Positions 27,630 to 36,934 of a stretch of 64,000 nt of DNA are shown here, piece by piece. The stretch spans positions 1 to 64,000 of the forward strand of contig JAAYNQ010000002.1 in assembly GCA_012520725.1 (NCBI GenBank), given 5' to 3'. The notes beneath the pieces are model-generated. The model saw nothing but the letters and a program-made list of their open reading frames with translations, made no database searches and had not been told where the DNA came from. The position numbers and the translations under genes were made by a program. The stretch's first letter is position 1. Each line of letters starts with the position of its first letter. Origin of the DNA: Syntrophomonadaceae bacterium (GTDB lineage: Bacteria; Bacillota; Syntrophomonadia; Syntrophomonadales; Syntrophomonadaceae).

Positions 27630-27678
27630 CTAACACATCCCCTGCCAAGTTTAATCTTCAAGGGTACTACTTCTTTAC

Positions 27679-27794
27679 AATTGAGGATTTTGCATTAGCC
27701 AGGCATTTCCCATAGCTTTAAGAAAAAACCCTAAACTCAAAAACTTCTGCACTTGAATAGAAGGCAGGATTTTTCATATACAAAACCCTCAATT
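27679..27794. repeat. Long-range inverted repeat in the sigE-sigG interval
   Basis: AATTGAGGATTTTG at 27679-27692 and CAAAACCCTCAATT at 27781-27794 are inverted copies, 14 bp with one position that becomes a G-U pair in RNA, separated by 88 bases. The sigG start lies 50 bp below the lower arm. The remaining gap sequence (27630-27928) is AT-rich with no clear promoter consensus that I can defend. Confidence 0.45.
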
Positions 27795-27928
27795 ACCTGT
27801 GGATTAACAAAAAGGTTTTTATTAATTATTTACGCTTATACCAAAAATTATTCGGAAGGTAGAATATCGAGATTTTTTATGCCCAAGTGGAGTAAAGAAA
27901 TGGCTGCCGGCTATAATACATTCCCCTG

Positions 27929-28651
27929 CTATTCGATTTTCTTGATTTCTCGCTGCAGCCTTTTTAAAATACGCTTTTCCAGGCGGGATATATAGGATTG
28001 GGAAATTCCTAAAATATCAGCTACTTCTTTTTGGGTTTTTTCTCCCCCTCCCATTAAACCAAAGCGCAGTTGAATAATGGTTTTTTCCCGGTTGCTGAGT
28101 TTATGCATAGCCTGCCATAATAGGCTTTTTTCCACTTCCCCTTCAATTTTTTTATATATCATATCACTTTCAGTGCCTAATACATCGGAAAGCAATAATT
28201 CGTTGCCATCCCAATCCACGTTTAAAGGTTCATCCAGGGAAATATCCCCCCGGTTTTTTAAGTTACGCCGCAGGTACATCAATATTTCATTTTCTATACA
28301 GCGGGAGGCATAAGTGGCCAATTTGATGTTTTTGCTGGGTTCGAAGGTATTGACAGCTTTGATTAGACCTATGGTTCCTATGGAAACCAAATCTTCGATG
28401 TTAATACCGGTATTTTCAAACTTTTTTGCAATATAGACTACCAAGCGTAAATTGTGTTCGATCAGGGTTGATTTAACCGTCATTTCACCCTGTCCCAGGC
28501 GAGTAATTAGATCCATTTCCTGCCGTTCCCCCAGGGGAGGGGGAAGTACTTCGGTAGACCCTATATAATGGATTGCTCTACTCAACTTAAGGGCTACCAG
28601 TATTTTGATTAGCCCCAGCCTAACCCGACTGATACTTTTTTGCCATCCCAT
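27929..28651 (-). CDS. sigE: RNA polymerase sporulation sigma factor SigE precursor
   Basis: Mother-cell sigma factor, made as inactive pro-SigE. The N-terminal pro-sequence (about 30 residues: [20 protein letters not shown]) precedes TEVLPPPL, the region where SpoIIGA cleaves in Bacillus. Region 2 ([54 protein letters not shown]) and region 4 ([34 protein letters not shown]) follow. Length 240 aa. ATG with GGAGGAG. It begins 12 bp after spoIIGA, the protease that activates it. Confidence 0.97.
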   Translation of the reverse strand: MGWQKSISRVRLGLIKILVALKLSRAIHYIGSTEVLPPPLGERQEMDLITRLGQGEMTVKSTLIEHNLRLVVYIAKKFENTGINIEDLVSIGTIGLIKAVNTFEPSKNIKLATYASRCIENEILMYLRRNLKNRGDISLDEPLNVDWDGNELLLSDVLGTESDMIYKKIEGEVEKSLLWQAMHKLSNREKTIIQLRFGLMGGGEKTQKEVADILGISQSYISRLEKRILKRLQREIKKIE

Positions 28652-28663
28652 AGCTATCTCCTC

Positions 28664-29539
28664 CTATCCACCTTCAACTATTTCTGCTGGAATCAACATT
28701 TGGTAATGGTTATGGGTACTCAATTTTCCCTGATATATTCCGACCACCATGTTCTTGTAACTGGGATAATTATGACCCAGATCCACCTTAACCTCATCAG
28801 CTCTGATACCCACCAGCATTCCATGCTCTTTGCCAATAGAAGTAAAGGGTATTAAACGCAAACGCCGGGACCAACTGCATTCTATCAAATCATCCAGCAA
28901 CTGGCCTTCATCATGGTTGCGCTTAATAGCTTCCTTTACATCCTCCGGCAAACACTCCTTCAGCAAATCGTACTCGGCTACAATAACCGGCTTGTTGGTT
29001 AGAGGATCCCGGAGATTGTTCCCGGTATCTAAAAAGCCCTTGCCACTACAGCTCTTTTGGTCAAAAACCATTTCTACCTTGAATTTGAGCAGGCCCGGTA
29101 TAATCCGCTGGCTGATCCATTTACCTCCAAATATTCCAATTAGCAAAGCAGATAATATACCCGCTCCCAACCATAGATAATGGGAATTAAGATTGTAGGC
29201 CTGCACCATATAGGAACAAGCTATGGAAGCTCCGGCTACCATGAAATTAATAGCATAAAAGAAAACAAAGGCTCTTTTAAACAGTTCCCAGCTGTCCAGG
29301 GGTAAAGCTATTAACAGCATTAAGCACGAAAAAAGTATCTTGGCGGGAAAAGTGTAGAAGCCCTGTAAGAATGGCAAAAGGTAACCAACTGCATATAAGC
29401 CACCCAAAAAGGCTGCTACTCCTATCCTGCTTAATACCGGAGTTGTTCGGGCCATCCGGGCGGTGGCCCAGAGGATGATAAAATCCATAATAAAATTAAT
29501 CAAGAGGGTCATATCGGCGTAAACTTCAGGTCTATCCAC
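28664..29539 (-). CDS. spoIIGA: Sigma-E processing peptidase SpoIIGA
   Basis: Membrane-bound aspartic protease that cleaves pro-SigE at the septum. Five or so hydrophobic helices occupy residues 1-150, then a cytoplasmic protease domain with the active-site motif FLDTGNNLRDPLTNKPV near 168 (DTGN) and a C-terminal half. Length 291 aa. GTG start with GGTGAT upstream. It lies between ftsZ and sigE as in Bacillus. Upstream (29540-29730) there is a perfect TATAAT preceded by TGG at 29662-29657 on the minus strand, but no clear -35 or Spo0A box, so the promoter is left undecided. Confidence 0.93.
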   Translation of the reverse strand: MDRPEVYADMTLLINFIMDFIILWATARMARTTPVLSRIGVAAFLGGLYAVGYLLPFLQGFYTFPAKILFSCLMLLIALPLDSWELFKRAFVFFYAINFMVAGASIACSYMVQAYNLNSHYLWLGAGILSALLIGIFGGKWISQRIIPGLLKFKVEMVFDQKSCSGKGFLDTGNNLRDPLTNKPVIVAEYDLLKECLPEDVKEAIKRNHDEGQLLDDLIECSWSRRLRLIPFTSIGKEHGMLVGIRADEVKVDLGHNYPSYKNMVVGIYQGKLSTHNHYQMLIPAEIVEGG

Positions 29540-29730
29540 TAGATCACCATCTCATCCTATAATTATCACACCCTTGCTGCTGCAATAATTCAACAGTCTT
29601 TGCTTTATCACATCAGTAAATACTTATTCCTTTTTCTGCCCCGGCATGTATTCCAAATTATACCAAATGCCAGGGGTGTTTTTTGTTTTTTTATCTGCAA
29701 CAGCAGGGCTATAATAAGCTATAAAATGGG

Positions 29731-29756
29731 AAAAACCGGGGATCTAAGATCCCCGG
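29731..29756 (-). terminator. Intrinsic terminator after ftsZ
   Basis: A perfect 21-bp palindrome with CCGGGGATCT and its complement (29736-29756) is followed on the minus strand by TTTTT (29735-29731). It lies about 60 bp after the ftsZ stop and ends the dcw operon before spoIIGA. Confidence 0.85.
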
Positions 29757-29817
29757 TCAGCTCCGGTCAATAATTATGTGTTATTAGTCCTCTGTTCTGT
29801 TCCTTTGGCCCCAGAAA

Positions 29818-30885
29818 CTATCTGTTTTTCCGCAAAAAGGGAGGTATTTCCAGATCAGCTCTATCCAAAAAAGATGGGGGTGGTTCCATGATCCGGCCTT
29901 TCCCACTATCCCCAGCTATTGAGGGCTTGGCGGTATCAAAACCAGTAGCTATAACAGTGACTCGAACTCCATCATCCAGGTTTTCATCAATATTGGCTCC
30001 AAAAATTATATTGGCTTCCGAGTCTGCAGCCTGATGTATTATTTCAGCTGCTTCATTAATCTCAAACAAGGTAAGATCACTGCCGCCACTAATATTGAAT
30101 AATACCCCCTTGGCCCCCTCGATAGATGTTTCCAGGAGAGGACTGGAAATAGCCAGGCGGGCAGCTTCTGCAGCCCGGTTTTCACCCTTGGCCTGGCCAA
30201 TGCCCATTAGAGCTGATCCTGTATTCTGCATAACCGTCTGGACATCGGCAAAATCACAATTAATGACTCCGGGTACCGCAATCAAATCGGATATTCCCTG
30301 CACGCCCTGCCGTAGAATATCATCGGCTATCTTAAAAGCATCATTAAAGGCGGTGTTTTTATCCACTACCTGTAACAAGCGGTCATTGGGAATGGTGATC
30401 AAACTATCTACTTCGGCTCTAAGGTTATTAATGCCATTCTCCGCCTGGGTATTTCTCTTGCGACCTTCAAAAGTAAAGGGTTTGGTCACTACTCCTACGG
30501 TAAGGGCTCCGATTTGCCTGGCTATTCTGGCCACAATGGGTGCTCCTCCGGTCCCAGTTCCTCCTCCCATACCAGCGGTAACAAAAACCATATCCGCTCC
30601 CTGCAGGGCTGATTTTATTTCATCAGCATTTTCTTCGGCCGCTTTCATGCCTATTTCAGGGTCAGCACCCGCGCCCAGTCCTTTGGTCAGTTTTGCTCCT
30701 ACCTGTATTTTTTTCTCCGCTCGAGATAAATAGAGGGCCTGGGCATCTGTATTGACGGCGATAAATTCTACTCCCTTTAAGCCGGCATCGATCATTCTGT
30801 TAATGGCGTTGTTGCCACCACCACCAATACCGATAACCTTGATGTTGGCGAACTGCTGTATCTCTACATCAAAATCCAATGGCAT
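29818..30885 (-). CDS. ftsZ: Cell division protein FtsZ
   Basis: Tubulin-like GTPase that forms the division ring. GTP-binding signature [12 protein letters not shown] near residue 105; N-terminal [18 protein letters not shown]7 loop [15 protein letters not shown] near 205, where the Asp completes the GTPase site of the neighbour subunit. A very short linker leads to the conserved C-terminal tail [11 protein letters not shown] that binds FtsA and SepF. ATG at 30885 with AGAGGAGG; 355 aa. The longer frame to 30912 has no family support. It follows ftsA by 19 bp. Confidence 0.98.
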   Translation of the reverse strand: MPLDFDVEIQQFANIKVIGIGGGGNNAINRMIDAGLKGVEFIAVNTDAQALYLSRAEKKIQVGAKLTKGLGAGADPEIGMKAAEENADEIKSALQGADMVFVTAGMGGGTGTGGAPIVARIARQIGALTVGVVTKPFTFEGRKRNTQAENGINNLRAEVDSLITIPNDRLLQVVDKNTAFNDAFKIADDILRQGVQGISDLIAVPGVINCDFADVQTVMQNTGSALMGIGQAKGENRAAEAARLAISSPLLETSIEGAKGVLFNISGGSDLTLFEINEAAEIIHQAADSEANIIFGANIDENLDDGVRVTVIATGFDTAKPSIAGDSGKGRIMEPPPSFLDRADLEIPPFLRKNR

Positions 30886-30904
30886 TAATATACCTCCTCT
30901 AATT

Positions 30905-32131
30905 TTACGCAAAAAAATCTCTTAGCCAATAATTAATTTTATTAAACAGGCCATTAACTCGCGGCTTATTCTCATAACTAAGATCCAGATTATTGCCAGC
31001 GTAGATTAAGCCTCCAATAACAGTAGCATATTCAGGACGATTGATATCTGACTGTACACCACGAAGATTCTCCGGTATCCCCAGTCTGACTGTTATATCC
31101 AAGTGCTTTTCCATTACCTCATCTATGCCTTTGAGTTGTGCTGCCCCACCGGTAAGCACAATCCCACCCGGCATTTGCTCTAAGCATCCAAAACGTTTTA
31201 GCTCAGCATATATCATCTCTATCAATTCTACGACCCGGGCATTTATAATGTCAGCAATAACTTGTTGAGATACCTGTCTGACCTCTTTGCCCCTCAGATT
31301 CTGAACCTTAATAATATTGGCATCAGAAGCCTGTTCGGGTCCTGCTACCCCATCCTCTTCCTTTATTTTCACCGCATGTTCCAGAGAAGTTTTCAACACT
31401 ATTGCTAAATCTCGGGTGATATAATCGCCACCAACAGGTAAAACCGAAGCATGCAAGAGTTTTCCACCTTCAAAATAAGCAATATCTGTGGTGCCTCCCC
31501 CGATGTCGATTAACACTACTCCCATTTCTTTTTCTGCCGGCAGTAATACTGCCTGGGCCGCCAGAATGGGATTATAAATCAGCCGCTCTATCTGCAAATC
31601 AATTTTCTCAGCACAGCGATACATGTTTTGTATAGCTGCAGTAGCGGCAATAACAATGGTCACTTCGGTTTCCAGCCGGCTTCCTACCATACCTACCGGG
31701 TCCTTGACCCCATCATATCCATCAACCACGTATTGTCTTTCAATGGTCTGTACCACACATCGATCCATAGGTAAAGCAACATTTCGTGCCGATTGCAGTA
31801 CCCGGGACTTATCTTCGGTAGCAATTTCATAATTGGGATTGCCTACTGCCACTACGGCGCGATTATTCAAGGTACTGATGCTGCTGCCGGAATAGCCTAG
31901 TATAGCACTGTCAATTTCTTTTCCGGCCAGTCTTTCCAATTTATGCAAACATTCATCTATCACCTTGGCTGCAGTATCTATATCGATAATATTGCCTTTT
32001 CTCAAGCCTTGACTGTCTACCGTTGTTATCCCCAATATATGAATATCCTCGCCGTAGTTTAGCTCAGCCATGGCAGCTTTAATTTTGCTGCTGCCGGCAT
32101 CGAGGCATACTACTATGTTTTGTTTTCTGAT
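30905..32131 (-). CDS. ftsA: Cell division protein FtsA (probable AUC start codon)
   Basis: Actin-like ATPase that tethers FtsZ to the membrane. The first ATG in frame (32071) would begin at [10 protein letters not shown] and lose the first beta strand and phosphate-1 loop. Reading upstream in the same frame gives [20 protein letters not shown], the missing ATP-binding strand, directly before that ATG. Between the upstream in-frame stop and 32071 there is no ATG, GTG, TTG or CTG. The best start is ATC at 32131, 9 bases after AAGGGG; GTT or ATA codons nearby are less well placed. This gives 408 aa. Later motifs: [16 protein letters not shown] near 210, [15 protein letters not shown] near 325. 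The C-terminal amphipathic helix [13 protein letters not shown] is present. Confidence 0.92.
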   Translation of the reverse strand: MRKQNIVVCLDAGSSKIKAAMAELNYGEDIHILGITTVDSQGLRKGNIIDIDTAAKVIDECLHKLERLAGKEIDSAILGYSGSSISTLNNRAVVAVGNPNYEIATEDKSRVLQSARNVALPMDRCVVQTIERQYVVDGYDGVKDPVGMVGSRLETEVTIVIAATAAIQNMYRCAEKIDLQIERLIYNPILAAQAVLLPAEKEMGVVLIDIGGGTTDIAYFEGGKLLHASVLPVGGDYITRDLAIVLKTSLEHAVKIKEEDGVAGPEQASDANIIKVQNLRGKEVRQVSQQVIADIINARVVELIEMIYAELKRFGCLEQMPGGIVLTGGAAQLKGIDEVMEKHLDITVRLGIPENLRGVQSDINRPEYATVIGGLIYAGNNLDLSYENKPRVNGLFNKINYWLRDFFA

Positions 32132-32212
32132 AACAACGCACCCCTTATAAAATGCCTATACTGATAAATACCACAAATGCTTGCCTATTCCTTTAATCGG
32201 GGCTGATTTTCT

Positions 32213-32548
32213 TTAGTGTTTTTTTAATAGATATCGACGAATTATACCCAAATTATTGAACAGGCGAACCCCAAATACGATAACCGCAGCCAGGTATAGT
32301 TCAACTCCCAGGCGGTCTCCCATATATGCTAGTCCCGCCGCTAAAAGCATATTGACAAAAAAGCCGGAGGTAAAAATCAGATAATCAAAACTGTCTTCCA
32401 TATAGGCTCTAATTCCCCCAAACACCGAATCCAAAGCGGCTAAAACGGCAATGGACATATACTTGGTATACACCAGGGGCAGCATTACCGGCAATTGAAA
32501 GCCCAGTACTAATCCCACCAACAAACAGAATACTGCCAATAACCACAT
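32213..32548 (-). CDS. sbp: Small basic protein Sbp family (DUF1290)
   Basis: Short polytopic membrane protein found between ftsQ and ftsA/ftsZ in many Firmicutes; function not established. 111 aa from ATG 32548, which has GGTGGAG 8 bases upstream; the frame is open 14 codons further without support. Hydrophobic segments: WLLAVFCLLVGLVLGF, YMSIAVLAALDSVFGG, DYLIFTSGFFVNMLLAAGLA and LYLAAVIVFGVRLF. The motif LAALDSVFGGIRA is the family hallmark. A basic C-terminus (RRYLLKKH) follows. It lies 4 bp after the DUF881 gene. Confidence 0.85.
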   Translation of the reverse strand: MWLLAVFCLLVGLVLGFQLPVMLPLVYTKYMSIAVLAALDSVFGGIRAYMEDSFDYLIFTSGFFVNMLLAAGLAYMGDRLGVELYLAAVIVFGVRLFNNLGIIRRYLLKKH

Positions 32549-32552
32549 ACCA

Positions 32553-33272
32553 CTACTCCACCTTTTCTTGATACTGGGAAGGAACTGCATAGTTTATTTT
32601 GATAGGACCGCTATAGGCAGGCAGCTTAATTGTTTCCACTTTCTGTATACTGGTTTGTAACCCCAGGAATTTCAAGGTGTTTAAATGGCCCCCATTCAGC
32701 ATAAGTCCGCTATGAAGCATATCCGGATCACCAATAGCTTCAATTGTAAAAGGAGGTCCGATTTTGGTCCAATTAACCAGAATCAGAGTGCCGGCACAAC
32801 GAATTTCTGACATATTGGTAAGCCTTTCGCCATTAACTGCTATGGCTTCAGCCCCTGATGCTTTTAATTCATTAACCAGTATAAGCAAATCAGAATCATG
32901 TACAATAGAATAATTAGCATTATCCCCCGGTTGTATATTAAGATTACTGTCATTGAGGGTTACTACCACCCCGGGTCCTTCTGCCGGAATGGTCCCTGCC
33001 ATCATCTGGGCTTTCTTTAACTCATCCTGCAGATCTTTCATGGCTTTATCTGTTTCCCGCACATTGATTAACTTATCCCTTAAGGATAATACCTCTTCTT
33101 CCAAAGTCTCTTTCTGCTGGGTCACGGTATTCAACTTCTGAGTTAATTCATCCACCCTTTCCGGCATTAGGTCAGCCTGGTAGGTATCAGTTGCCTTAAA
33201 CTGAACCGCTAAAAGTATACCCATAACCAGGCAAACCAAAGCAATGGATATCTGTGCCCCTTTACCTTTCAT
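32553..33272 (-). CDS. DUF881 family membrane-anchored protein
   Basis: Family of unknown function found next to ftsQ and sbp in Clostridia and Bacilli. 239 aa from ATG 33272 with AAGGTGG upstream. One N-terminal membrane helix (ISIALVCLVMGILLAVQF), then a coiled coil (about 50-100: VDELTQKLNTVTQQKETLEE) and an extracytoplasmic globular domain with GPGVVVTLNDS near 115 and ASGAEAIAVNGERL near 155, both family-typical. It sits between ftsQ and sbp and probably acts in the divisome or envelope; that is inference from context. Confidence 0.85.
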   Translation of the reverse strand: MKGKGAQISIALVCLVMGILLAVQFKATDTYQADLMPERVDELTQKLNTVTQQKETLEEEVLSLRDKLINVRETDKAMKDLQDELKKAQMMAGTIPAEGPGVVVTLNDSNLNIQPGDNANYSIVHDSDLLILVNELKASGAEAIAVNGERLTNMSEIRCAGTLILVNWTKIGPPFTIEAIGDPDMLHSGLMLNGGHLNTLKFLGLQTSIQKVETIKLPAYSGPIKINYAVPSQYQEKVE

Positions 33273-33294
33273 AAAACCACCTTCTATAGTCCAT

Positions 33295-34032
33295 TTACTT
33301 GATTTGTAGCGCTGGTTGACCAGCAAACCTGAGGTCTATGTACTGTAGCACACCGGTACCTTCCTCTTCCAGCTTTTCTTCAATCTGAAACACCTGGTTT
33401 ATTAAGGCTACTTTTTCTTCCAAACGTTCTAAATTGCCAAATTTGATTTCGCTTCCTCTTAGAGTGTATATTAATATTTCGTTATTGTCCGAGTCATAGT
33501 GAAATTCCGATATCTGCTCCTCATCTTCCTGGGGCAGAAGCTGATAGATTTCTGCCACCATCTGTACCCCTTCGGTGGCTATGGCATGTCCCAAATTGAC
33601 TTCCTCGGGGGGCTTATCAACTGTAATCAAACAATAATGGCCGGCTGGGAGGTTAATTACTCTATCTATGCACACCCCTTCCTCATCCAAGACCAAAAAA
33701 TTATCATGATAAGGCATCAGCGCCCACTGTTTTCTTTCCTCCACCGTAATCTTTATCTCCCGGGGCAGGCGGCGGATTACCTGAGCCGATTTTATCAGGG
33801 GGTGAATCTCTATGGCTCGAGCGCAAAGGCGGTTGTTGACCTTAAATATATTGGTTCCAAGGCTTAGGTCAGACAAGCGTAAGACTTCGGACTCTGAAAC
33901 CTTTTCGGTTCCGCTTATGGAAATTTTATCAATATAGAAAAAAGAACTATATAAAAAAAACAACAGGCATATGAGAGCAATAAAAATCAATATTGCAATA
34001 TAAAAAAGGCTGCGGGATCTCTGCTTTACCAT
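33295..34032 (-). CDS. ftsQ: Cell division protein FtsQ/DivIB
   Basis: Bitopic divisome protein that bridges early and late division factors and stabilises FtsL/FtsB. One membrane helix (LFYIAILIFIALICLLFFLY) is followed by a POTRA domain (FYIDKISISGTEKVSESEVLRL) and the FtsQ domain (IKITVEERKQWALMPYHDNFLVLDEEGV). Length 245 aa, typical of Firmicute DivIB. ATG with AGGAG upstream. It lies 86 bp after murA; in many relatives murB sits in this neighbourhood but is absent here. Confidence 0.92.
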   Translation of the reverse strand: MVKQRSRSLFYIAILIFIALICLLFFLYSSFFYIDKISISGTEKVSESEVLRLSDLSLGTNIFKVNNRLCARAIEIHPLIKSAQVIRRLPREIKITVEERKQWALMPYHDNFLVLDEEGVCIDRVINLPAGHYCLITVDKPPEEVNLGHAIATEGVQMVAEIYQLLPQEDEEQISEFHYDSDNNEILIYTLRGSEIKFGNLERLEEKVALINQVFQIEEKLEEEGTGVLQYIDLRFAGQPALQIK

Positions 34033-34118
34033 TATTTCTCCTAACCCACCATTATTGTGATGATTATACCAGAAATCGACTGAAAAATCATTAAATTATA
34101 GACCTAAGACCCCATAAA

Positions 34119-35369
34119 TTAATTTTTTCTCTCTATATCGGCTCCCAATCCTCTTAGCTTAAGATGGATGTTTTCATATCCCCGGTCTATATGTCTTACC
34201 CCGGTGATTTCTGTCCGCCCCTTGGCAAATAATCCAGCTAGAATCAAAGCAGCTCCAGCCCTTAAATCGCTGGCCTCCACGCAGGCTCCTTCCAATTCTT
34301 CCCGGCCTTTGATTATGGCCACTCTTCCTTCGATTTTTATGTCTGCGCCCATGCGTCTCAGCTCCGGCACATGCATGTAACGGTTTTCAAAAATAGTCTC
34401 AACTACTATACTGGTTCCTTTAATGGTAGAGAGCAAAGCCATAGTTTGAGGCTGCATATCGGTAGGAAAGCCGGGATAGGGCATAGTCTTAAAATCAGCC
34501 GGCCTGAAACACCTGCTGCCCATAACCCTGATGCCGGTGCTGGTCTGCATTATTTCCACTCCTATTTCTCTCAGTTTATAAACCAAAGGTTGAATATGTT
34601 CCTTGGCCACATTCTCAATAAATACATCTCCCCGGCTTATGGCTGCCCCAATCATAAAGGTACCAGCTTCAATCCTATCTGGAATAACCACATGATTAAT
34701 ACCGCCAAACTTACTTACCCCGTCTATTCGAATGGAATCCAAGCCGGCTCCTTTAATCCTGGCTCCCATACGATTTAAGAAATTTTGCAAATCAACAATT
34801 TCGGGTTCCCGGGCGGCATTTCGAATTATAGTAGTACCTGGTACCGTACTGGCCGCCATGATCAGGTTTTCCGTAGCGCCTACACTGGGGAAGTCCAATA
34901 GTATTTCCTTTCCCGATTTGGGCCTGCCTTCTCCAATCATAAATCCGGCTTTTTCCCAAACCCGGTAACCTAAGTTATTAAAGCCCTTTAAATGCAAATC
35001 TACCGGCCGACTGCCTATAGCACAGCCACCGGAATAAGCTACTTTAGCGGTCCCGAAACGAGCTAATAGGGCACCCATAACCAGATTGGAAGCCCGCATC
35101 TTGCGGGATATTTCTTCTGGTATCTCACAGGACCTGATATTTCGACTATCAATTATCAAAGAATCGCTCTCTCGTTTAACCCTGGCCCCTAAAATACTCA
35201 AGGCCTCTGACATAACTTTAATGTCTTCCAGGTCTGGTACTTCTGATAAAACTACCTCACTGGAAGAGAGTATACTAGCTGCCATTATCGGCAATACCGC
35301 ATTTTTGGCTCCGCTTATCTTAACCTGCCCCTTAAGGGAAGCTCCTCCATTGATAATCAAGCTATCCAA
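34119..35369 (-). CDS. murA: UDP-N-acetylglucosamine 1-carboxyvinyltransferase
   Basis: MurA transfers enolpyruvate from PEP to UDP-GlcNAc, the first committed step of peptidoglycan synthesis. Lys22-Asn23 in SGAKNAVLP and the catalytic Cys116 in GGCAIGSRPVDLHL are present; Cys here means the enzyme should be fosfomycin-sensitive at this residue. GFPTDMQPQTMALL near 300 and the C-terminal HIDRGYENIHLKLRGLGAD complete the fold. Length 416 aa. TTG start with GGGGGTG upstream. It follows murC by 39 bp. Confidence 0.96.
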   Translation of the reverse strand: MDSLIINGGASLKGQVKISGAKNAVLPIMAASILSSSEVVLSEVPDLEDIKVMSEALSILGARVKRESDSLIIDSRNIRSCEIPEEISRKMRASNLVMGALLARFGTAKVAYSGGCAIGSRPVDLHLKGFNNLGYRVWEKAGFMIGEGRPKSGKEILLDFPSVGATENLIMAASTVPGTTIIRNAAREPEIVDLQNFLNRMGARIKGAGLDSIRIDGVSKFGGINHVVIPDRIEAGTFMIGAAISRGDVFIENVAKEHIQPLVYKLREIGVEIMQTSTGIRVMGSRCFRPADFKTMPYPGFPTDMQPQTMALLSTIKGTSIVVETIFENRYMHVPELRRMGADIKIEGRVAIIKGREELEGACVEASDLRAGAALILAGLFAKGRTEITGVRHIDRGYENIHLKLRGLGADIERKN

Positions 35370-35408
35370 CTAAAAACACCCCCATCAGGGTTTTACCTGA
35401 AGAAAGTC

Positions 35409-36776
35409 TTATTGATTTTCTACTAACTCCCGCCCTATTTTCCAAATATCTCCAGCCCCCATAGTAATAATCATATCCCCTTCCTGCATGTTCTGTAGCA
35501 GGTATTCTTTGATATCGGCAAAAGTAGGCAGATAAAGGGTTCGGCATCCAGTATTCTTGGTAGCCTGATATACATTCCAGCCGCTTACCCCCTCCAAAGG
35601 TGATTCCCCGGCTGAATAAATCCCAGTAATTATAGCCAGATCAGCTTCTTTTAGAGACTCTCCCAGTTTCTCACCCAGCAGTTTGGTACGGGTATATCGA
35701 TGGGGCTGGAATACTACTACAATCCGTCCCGGGTGCACCTTGCGAGCGGCATCGATGGTAACTCTTATTTCGGTGGGATGGTGGGCATAGTCATCAATTA
35801 TCACCGCCCCCTCCCGGTATCCAATCAGCTCAAATCGTCTTCCTGCCCCCCTAAAATCCTTAATGGCTCTTCGGGCCTCTTCCCAACTTCCCCCTAGCTC
35901 CAAAGTGACGGCAATAGCAGCCAAAGCATTAATCGCATTATGCTGACCGGGAACCGCCAGTTCCATAGTGCCTATCTCTTTACCCTGTTTAAATACCCGG
36001 CACTTTGATCCCATACCTTCAGGTATCCAATTATCGAAATAATAATCGTTGCTCGGCTCCATACCGTAAGTGATGACCCGGGTTTTAGCACTTGCCTTTA
36101 TTATCTGATTAAACTCATCTTCTCCATATAGCAAGGCAAACCCATCGGGCTTTACCTGCTCAATATACTGACGGAAAGCATTCTGAATATTTTCCACTGA
36201 TTTGTAGTAGTCCAAATGGTCATCTTCGATATTGGTGATAACTGCCACGTAAGGATTCAATTCCAGGAAGGAGGCATCACTTTCATCAGCTTCCACTACT
36301 GCATAACTGCCTTGCCCCAAACAGGCATTTAAACGACTGCCCTGTAATTCTCCTCCCACAATAAATGTAGGATCAAAGCCATTATAGTCCAGGCACATAT
36401 AGATCATAGAGGTAGTAGTTGTCTTTCCGTGGGCTCCGGCTACCGCTATCCCTTGTCGTTTATTCACCAACTCAGCCAGCATCTGGCCTCGCGAGAAAAT
36501 CGGAATCCCTTTCTCCCGGGCAGCTACGATTTCGGGGTTATTGGAGGGAATAGCGGTAGAAAATACCAGACGTTGAATACCTTCCTGGACATGGGATGAA
36601 GAATGGCCTTGAAATACTTCTATACCCAGTTCCGATAATTTTTTAGTTGTATTATTACTCTGCAGGTCAGAACCACTTACTTTATATCCTTCTTCACTCA
36701 GGACCCTGGCAATACCGCTCATGCCTGCTCCAGCAATTCCTACCATGTGCACCCATACTGCTTTGGCAGCGGCCAT
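35409..36776 (-). CDS. murC: UDP-N-acetylmuramate--L-alanine ligase
   Basis: Cytoplasmic Mur ligase that adds L-Ala to UDP-MurNAc. N-terminal HMVGIAGAGMSGIARVL (UDP-binding), ATP-binding AGAHGKTTTTSMI near 113-125, YAVVEADESDASF near 157, and the C-terminal IDDYAHHPTEIRVTI near 335. Length 455 aa. ATG with AAGGAG. It has an unusually long upstream interval (158 bp to murG) that contains a possible short leader ORF. Confidence 0.97.
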   Translation of the reverse strand: MAAAKAVWVHMVGIAGAGMSGIARVLSEEGYKVSGSDLQSNNTTKKLSELGIEVFQGHSSSHVQEGIQRLVFSTAIPSNNPEIVAAREKGIPIFSRGQMLAELVNKRQGIAVAGAHGKTTTTSMIYMCLDYNGFDPTFIVGGELQGSRLNACLGQGSYAVVEADESDASFLELNPYVAVITNIEDDHLDYYKSVENIQNAFRQYIEQVKPDGFALLYGEDEFNQIIKASAKTRVITYGMEPSNDYYFDNWIPEGMGSKCRVFKQGKEIGTMELAVPGQHNAINALAAIAVTLELGGSWEEARRAIKDFRGAGRRFELIGYREGAVIIDDYAHHPTEIRVTIDAARKVHPGRIVVVFQPHRYTRTKLLGEKLGESLKEADLAIITGIYSAGESPLEGVSGWNVYQATKNTGCRTLYLPTFADIKEYLLQNMQEGDMIITMGAGDIWKIGRELVENQ

Positions 36777-36808
36777 ATCCTCATCTCCTTAAACTTTATA
36801 TAAAAGAA

Positions 36809-36856
36809 TTACATCTTATAGTATGCACAATTAACAAAAGTGGTTACATTAGCCAT
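36809..36856 (-). CDS. Possible 15-codon leader peptide upstream of murC
   Basis: Minus strand: AAGGAGACAGGCT precedes ATG at 36856, giving MANVTTFVNCAYYKM and a TAA. The stop lies 32 bp before the murC ATG. The Shine-Dalgarno is good for such a short frame, which is the only argument for it; there is no attenuator hairpin visible between it and murC. It could be chance. Confidence 0.25.
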   Translation of the reverse strand: MANVTTFVNCAYYKM

Positions 36857-36934
36857 AGCCTGTCTCCTTATTTCACTGTTTACATTTACGCTAAGGATGT
36901 CGATGGTTGATATAGCTTTAGGAAATATGGCGGC

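Noticed and set aside
27759-27778. 19-codon frame starting MKNPAFYSSAE in the sigE-sigG gap
   Set aside because: No ribosome site and very short; not supported.
27661-27800. Sigma-F promoter for sigG
   Set aside because: Expected from biology, but no pair of elements with acceptable spacing could be matched to GywTA and GgnrAnAnTw in this interval by eye, so no site is claimed.
29585-29600. Spo0A box upstream of spoIIGA (TGTTGAA on the minus strand)
   Set aside because: One mismatch to the consensus, but it lies about 60 bp downstream of the only good -10 element, and a single 7-base match is expected by chance.
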